A stretch of 28,429 nt of DNA from positions 1 to 28,429 of the forward strand of contig JAFXAV010000029.1 in the NCBI GenBank assembly GCA_017516785.1. The letters are read 5' to 3'. The notes under the pieces are model-generated. The model was not told the DNA's origin and did no database searches. It saw only the letters and a program-made list of their open reading frames with translations. Origin of the DNA: Oscillospiraceae bacterium (lineage in GTDB: Bacteria > Bacillota_A > Clostridia > Oscillospirales > Oscillospiraceae). Positions 24,495 to 28,429 of the stretch are shown piece by piece; positions within the stretch are counted from its first letter, which is position 1; each line of letters begins with the position of its first letter. The position numbers and the translations under genes were made by a program.

Positions 24495-24571
24495 ATATGG
24501 GTACGAACAAAAATAGACGTAATCGCAGCAAAAAATCGGCTGTTGAACAAGTATACATAGGAGGAGAGATT

Positions 24572-25666
<1,095 letters not shown>

Positions 25667-25682
25667 GGTACAATAGGCAAAC

Positions 25683-25716
25683 CATCCCGGCCCATTACGG
25701 GTCGGGATGCTTTTTT
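25683..25716 (+). terminator. Intrinsic terminator of the dcw cluster
   Basis: An 11-bp stem (25683-25693 with 25699-25709) with one G-U pair and an ATTAC loop is followed by CTTTTTT. It lies 17 bases after the ftsZ stop and marks the end of the cluster. Confidence 0.92.
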
Positions 25717-25802
25717 GGATATTCTCTTGGATTCGCTGTTTATGGGGAAGACATTTTCCGGCCTGACAGCTATGATGGAAACATCCAAAGGAGGATGAAA
25801 TC

Positions 25803-26309
25803 ATGGATATGGTGAAAATCGGGCGGTTTCTTGCGGAACTGCGCAAAGAGAAAGCGCTGACCCAGGAACAGCTGGGACAGGATCTGGGCGTTACAAACAA
25901 AACCGTTTCCCGCTGGGAAAACGGAAACTATTTGCCTCCGGTGGAAATGCTGATGAGTCTGAGTCAGCTCTATGGAGTTTCCATCAACGAGCTGCTGAGC
26001 GGACAGCGCCTGAGCGATGAACAGTATCGGGAATATGCCGAGGAGAATATGAAAACTGCGCTGAAGGAAAGCAGCTTTACCCTGAAAGAGAAAATGGACT
26101 ATTTCAGGCGGAAATGGCGAAGAGAGCATATTGGGGCATATGTGATGGCGGCAGTAATTGCAGTTGCACTTTATGCTGTGGGAATCATAATGGACAATGG
26201 ACTCCATGTTGCGGGTTTCCTGTGGGTTGCCATATTTGTGATTGTTCAGAATAACCGCATGATGTCTTATGTGGAGGACCGGGCCTTTGACGGCACCGGC
26301 AGACAATAG
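25803..26309 (+). CDS. Membrane-anchored XRE-family HTH regulator
   Basis: This 168-residue protein has an N-terminal HTH of the Cro/CI type (IGRFLAELRKEKALTQEQLG, then VTNKTVSRWENGNYLPP, about 6-60). A linker and two membrane segments (about 111-130 and 134-149) follow. Such HTH-plus-membrane proteins are common one-component regulators in Firmicutes, and the signal and targets are unknown. An AGGAGG site eight bases upstream supports the ATG at 25803 (25809 is possible). A weak AAGACA-17-TATGAT promoter may lie at 25748-25776. The methyltransferase starts 13 bases downstream. Confidence 0.88.
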   Translation: MDMVKIGRFLAELRKEKALTQEQLGQDLGVTNKTVSRWENGNYLPPVEMLMSLSQLYGVSINELLSGQRLSDEQYREYAEENMKTALKESSFTLKEKMDYFRRKWRREHIGAYVMAAVIAVALYAVGIIMDNGLHVAGFLWVAIFVIVQNNRMMSYVEDRAFDGTGRQ

Positions 26310-26321
26310 GAGGCGTGAACA

Positions 26322-27071
26322 ATGGATGCTTATCACGCACTGGCGGCCAGCTATGACCGGCTGACCAATGACGTGGATTACGAGGCCACGGTGGAATTTT
26401 ATATGCAGATCCTGGAGCGGGAGGGTGTGAAACCCAGAACCGTGGTGGATCTAGCCTGCGGCACCGGTTCCGTGACAGAGATTCTGGCCCGGAAGGGGTA
26501 TCCTGTGCTGGGCGTTGATATGTCTGAGGAAATGCTGACGGTCGCCACTATGAAAACCCAGGATATGGAGCCCATGCCACGGTTCTCCTGTCAGCTTCTG
26601 CAGGAGCTGAAGCTGCCCAGAGCCGTGGACATGGCTGTCTGCGCCCTGGACAGCCTCGATTACATCCTGAACCCCAATGACTGCAAAGAGGCTATACGGC
26701 GGGCCTACAAGGCTCTGAACCCCGGCGGTATCTTTATCTTTGATGTCAACACGCCGGAAAAGCTCCGGGCTATGGATGGTCAGGTATTTTTGGACGAAGA
26801 CGATGACGTCTACTGCGTCTGGCGGGGCGAATTTGACGAGGAAACCAATATCTGCTCCTACGGCATGGATCTCTTCCAGCGGGAAGGGGAAGTCTGGCAG
26901 CGCTCTTTTGAAGAGCACTGCGAGTATGCCTACTCTCAGGAGCAGCTGAAAGGCTATCTGAAGGATGCCGGATTTACACACATTGAAGTATATGCGGATC
27001 GGCTGTTTGAAGCGCCCCGGGAAGGGGAACAGCGGATCTATTTCAAAGCGAGAAAGGGAAAAATCAAATGA
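26322..27071 (+). CDS. Class I SAM-dependent methyltransferase
   Basis: This 249-residue protein has the SAM-binding motif VVDLACGTGSV and a following acidic strand end VLGVDMSEEML, typical of class I methyltransferases with a small-molecule or unknown substrate. A CALDSLDYI segment and an NPGGIFIFDVNTPEK stretch fit the YdfF/UbiE-like group but do not give a substrate. It has an AGGAGGCG ribosome site and overlaps the hslO start by four bases (ATGA), so it is co-translated with hslO. Confidence 0.9.
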   Translation: MDAYHALAASYDRLTNDVDYEATVEFYMQILEREGVKPRTVVDLACGTGSVTEILARKGYPVLGVDMSEEMLTVATMKTQDMEPMPRFSCQLLQELKLPRAVDMAVCALDSLDYILNPNDCKEAIRRAYKALNPGGIFIFDVNTPEKLRAMDGQVFLDEDDDVYCVWRGEFDEETNICSYGMDLFQREGEVWQRSFEEHCEYAYSQEQLKGYLKDAGFTHIEVYADRLFEAPREGEQRIYFKARKGKIK

Positions 27072-27946
27072 AGGATTATTTGGTTAGAGGCATGAGCATG
27101 GATGGTTTTGTGAAGGTCGTGGCCATCCGCTCCACCGAAATGGTGCGCCGGGCGGCCGAGATTCACGGTACCACCCCCAACGCCACTGCGGCCTTCGGAC
27201 GGGCTTTGACAGCATCATCTATGATGGGCAACATGCAGAAGGTGGAGAACGGCTCCATGACTCTGCAGATCAGGGGCGGCGGTCCCATCGGCACCATCAC
27301 CTGCGTGTCCGACCCTGTCGGCAATGTCCGCGGCTGCGTCACCAATCCCCAGGTGCCTCTGGTGGAGAAGTTCCCCGGCAAGCTGGACGTGGGTTCCACC
27401 GTCGGTATCGACGGTACGCTGACGGTCATCCGTGACCTGCAGATGAAGGAGCCCTATGTGGGTTCTACCGAGCTCATCAGCGGCGAAATCGGCGATGATG
27501 TGACCGCTTATTTTGCTCAGAGTGAGCAGACGCCCACCGCCTGCGCCCTGGGCGTTCTGGTGGACCGGGATATGAGTGTGAAGGTTGCAGGCGGCTATCT
27601 GCTGCAGTTGCTGCCCGGCGCACCCGATGAGACCATTGATGCACTGGAGGCAGGTATCCAGAGAGCCGGCGCTGTCACCAAGATGCTGGAAGCCGGTCTG
27701 ACCCCCGAGGATATTCTGGGTCAAGTCTGCGGACAGCTGGGCGTTGTGTTCATGGAGACCACCGAGGTTTCCTATAAGTGCTACTGCTCCCGGGATCGGG
27801 TGGAGAGCGCTCTGATCAGCCTGGGCCGTGAGGAACTGGCTGAAATTGCTGCAGATGGCAAGGAATTCCCTGTGGAATGTCAGTTCTGCGATACTGTTTA
27901 TAAATTCACCCCGGAAGATATTCAGGAATTGATAAAAAACAGTTGA
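27068..27946 (+). CDS. hslO: Redox-regulated chaperone Hsp33
   Basis: This 292-residue holdase has the conserved N-terminal core (TPNATAAFGRALTASSMMGN) and the C-terminal redox switch: CYC at 238-240 and CQFC at 271-274, which bind zinc when reduced. Oxidation releases zinc and activates the chaperone. In an anaerobe this would guard proteins during oxygen exposure. The zinc motif in its usual CxC/CxxC form is intact. Its stop overlaps the -35 of the tRNA promoter, leaving no terminator between. Confidence 0.97.
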   Translation: MKDYLVRGMSMDGFVKVVAIRSTEMVRRAAEIHGTTPNATAAFGRALTASSMMGNMQKVENGSMTLQIRGGGPIGTITCVSDPVGNVRGCVTNPQVPLVEKFPGKLDVGSTVGIDGTLTVIRDLQMKEPYVGSTELISGEIGDDVTAYFAQSEQTPTACALGVLVDRDMSVKVAGGYLLQLLPGAPDETIDALEAGIQRAGAVTKMLEAGLTPEDILGQVCGQLGVVFMETTEVSYKCYCSRDRVESALISLGREELAEIAADGKEFPVECQFCDTVYKFTPEDIQELIKNS

Positions 27947-27970
27947 CAAATCAGAAAAGCCTGCTATAAT
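27943..27970 (+). promoter_or_regulatory. tRNA operon promoter P1
   Basis: A perfect TTGACA (27943-27948) overlaps the hslO stop. A 16-bp spacer leads to a perfect TATAAT (27965-27970) with a TGC extended -10. This is one of the two fully consensus promoters in the window, as expected for stable RNA genes. Confidence 0.9.
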
Positions 27971-28034
27971 TGGTGGAGTTGGGACTGCGGTAAACCACTT
28001 CAAAAACTTTTTTGAAAAAACTCGAAAAAAGTTC

Positions 28035-28063
28035 TTGACAAAATGGTTCTCCTGTGATAAACT
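28035..28063 (+). promoter_or_regulatory. tRNA operon promoter P2
   Basis: A perfect TTGACA (28035-28040) is followed after 17 bp by TAAACT (28058-28063), or after 15 bp by GATAAA, either of which could be the -10. It lies about 41 bases before the first tRNA. A-tracts just upstream could act as an UP element. Confidence 0.7.
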
Positions 28064-28103
28064 AACAAAGTCGCTGAGATGTGAGACGCAACGAAGCGAA
28101 CAC

Positions 28104-28179
28104 GGGAGCATAGCTCAGCTGGGAGAGCATCTGCCTTACAAGCAGGAGGTCACAGGTTCGAGCCCTGTTGTTCCCACCA
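28104..28179 (+). tRNA. tRNA-Val (anticodon TAC)
   Basis: A 76-base tRNA with encoded CCA. The acceptor GGGAGCA pairs with TGTTCCC, the D arm is AGCTCAGCTGGGAGAGC, the anticodon loop is CTTACAA (TAC), and the T arm is ACAGGTTCGAGCCCTGT. It is the first gene of the array. Confidence 0.95.
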
Positions 28180-28186
28180 CCAATCT

Positions 28187-28263
28187 GGCCCTGTGGTGCA
28201 GTCGGTTAGCACGCCAGCCTGTCACGCTGGAGGTCGACGGTTCGAGTCCGTTCGGGGTCGCCA
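28187..28263 (+). tRNA. tRNA-Asp (anticodon GTC)
   Basis: A 77-base tRNA with encoded CCA. The acceptor GGCCCTG pairs with CGGGGTC (two wobbles), the anticodon stem CCAGC/GCTGG closes the loop CTGTCAC (GTC), and the discriminator base is G, as expected for Asp. It starts seven bases after tRNA-Val. Confidence 0.95.
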
Positions 28264-28285
28264 AATAAATACGCATCTGCGTGTT

Positions 28286-28309
28286 TTGAGCAGAGTAAAA
28301 TCTGCTCAA
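28286..28309 (+). other. Hairpin in the tRNA-Asp/tRNA-Phe spacer
   Basis: A perfect 9-bp stem, TTGAGCAGA with TCTGCTCAA, closes on a GTAAAA loop in the 49-base spacer. A smaller ACGCA/TGCGT hairpin lies just before it (28271-28282) and is followed by TTTT. They could mark RNA processing or partial termination. Confidence 0.6.
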
Positions 28310-28312
28310 CAT

Positions 28313-28388
<76 letters not shown>

Positions 28389-28392
28389 AGAT

Positions 28393-28429
28393 GCGGGTGT
28401 AGCTCATCCGGTAGAGCGCCACCTTGCCA
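28393..28429 (+). tRNA. tRNA-Gly (anticodon GCC), partial
   Basis: The first 37 bases of a tRNA are present: acceptor GCGGGTG, D arm AGCTCATCCGGTAGAGC, and a loop that begins TTGCCA, placing GCC at positions 34-36. The 3' half is beyond the window edge, so the array continues. Confidence 0.88.

Noticed and set aside
24497..24571. N-terminal extension of FtsZ from ATG 24497
   Set aside because: It overlaps the end of the promoter spacer region and precedes the predicted transcription start near 24501. The ATG at 24572 has a strong ribosome site and gives the normal FtsZ start.
28035..28268. Open frame of 77 codons across the tRNA genes
   Set aside because: It reads through tRNA-Val and tRNA-Asp, whose cloverleaf structures are clear. 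The frame is accidental.

Overview
The window reads as a chromosomal segment of a Gram-positive, anaerobic, probably endospore-forming Clostridia, most likely Oscillospiraceae or a close relative. The evidence is a two-cluster 4Fe-4S clostridial ferredoxin, spmA/spmB, an AbrB-type regulator, a meso-DAP-type MurE with a DNPR motif, strong SD-led genes and near-consensus sigma-A promoters. The lineage call is inferred from gene content and style, not from a database search.

Left part (1-10.1 kb), accessory and mixed genes on both strands. It opens with the 3' end of a cysteine-pair/tryptophan-rich surface-type protein and a bidirectional terminator. A minus-strand MBOAT acyltransferase and DHHW (AlgJ/AlgX-like) pair follows, likely for acylating an extracellular polymer. 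A divergent plus-strand pair encodes an ArsC/Spx-fold protein and a Gfo/Idh/MocA oxidoreductase. Next on the minus strand come spmA-spmB and then a GNAT acetyltransferase-MATE transporter pair with its own promoter. The abrB gene converges on trmN6-rsmI, the same arrangement as the Bacillus subtilis abrB locus. A 56-residue ferredoxin gene with its own promoter and terminator closes this part.

Right part (10.2-27.9 kb), all plus strand. A ClpC-type AAA+ unfoldase is followed by a full division and cell wall (dcw) cluster: mraZ-rsmH-ftsL-like-PBP (PASTA)-murE-murF-mraY-ftsW-murG-ftsQ-ftsZ. The main cluster promoter lies before mraZ, with three 10-bp-spaced AAAGTG-type MraZ boxes at the transcription start. 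A second promoter serves ftsZ, and an intrinsic terminator closes the cluster. murD, ftsA, murC and murB are absent from it. Downstream are a membrane-anchored HTH regulator, a SAM methyltransferase and hslO (Hsp33).

Right end (27.9-28.4 kb): two tandem promoters drive a tRNA array (Val-Asp-Phe-Gly), with the last tRNA cut by the window edge.

I see no phage, insertion sequence, CRISPR array or defence island, and no clearly new system. The points most worth following are regulatory (MraZ boxes, a LexA-like palindrome, a hairpin before the PBP gene, tRNA operon architecture), plus the unassigned DHHW/MBOAT modification pair and the Trp-rich tail protein at the left edge.
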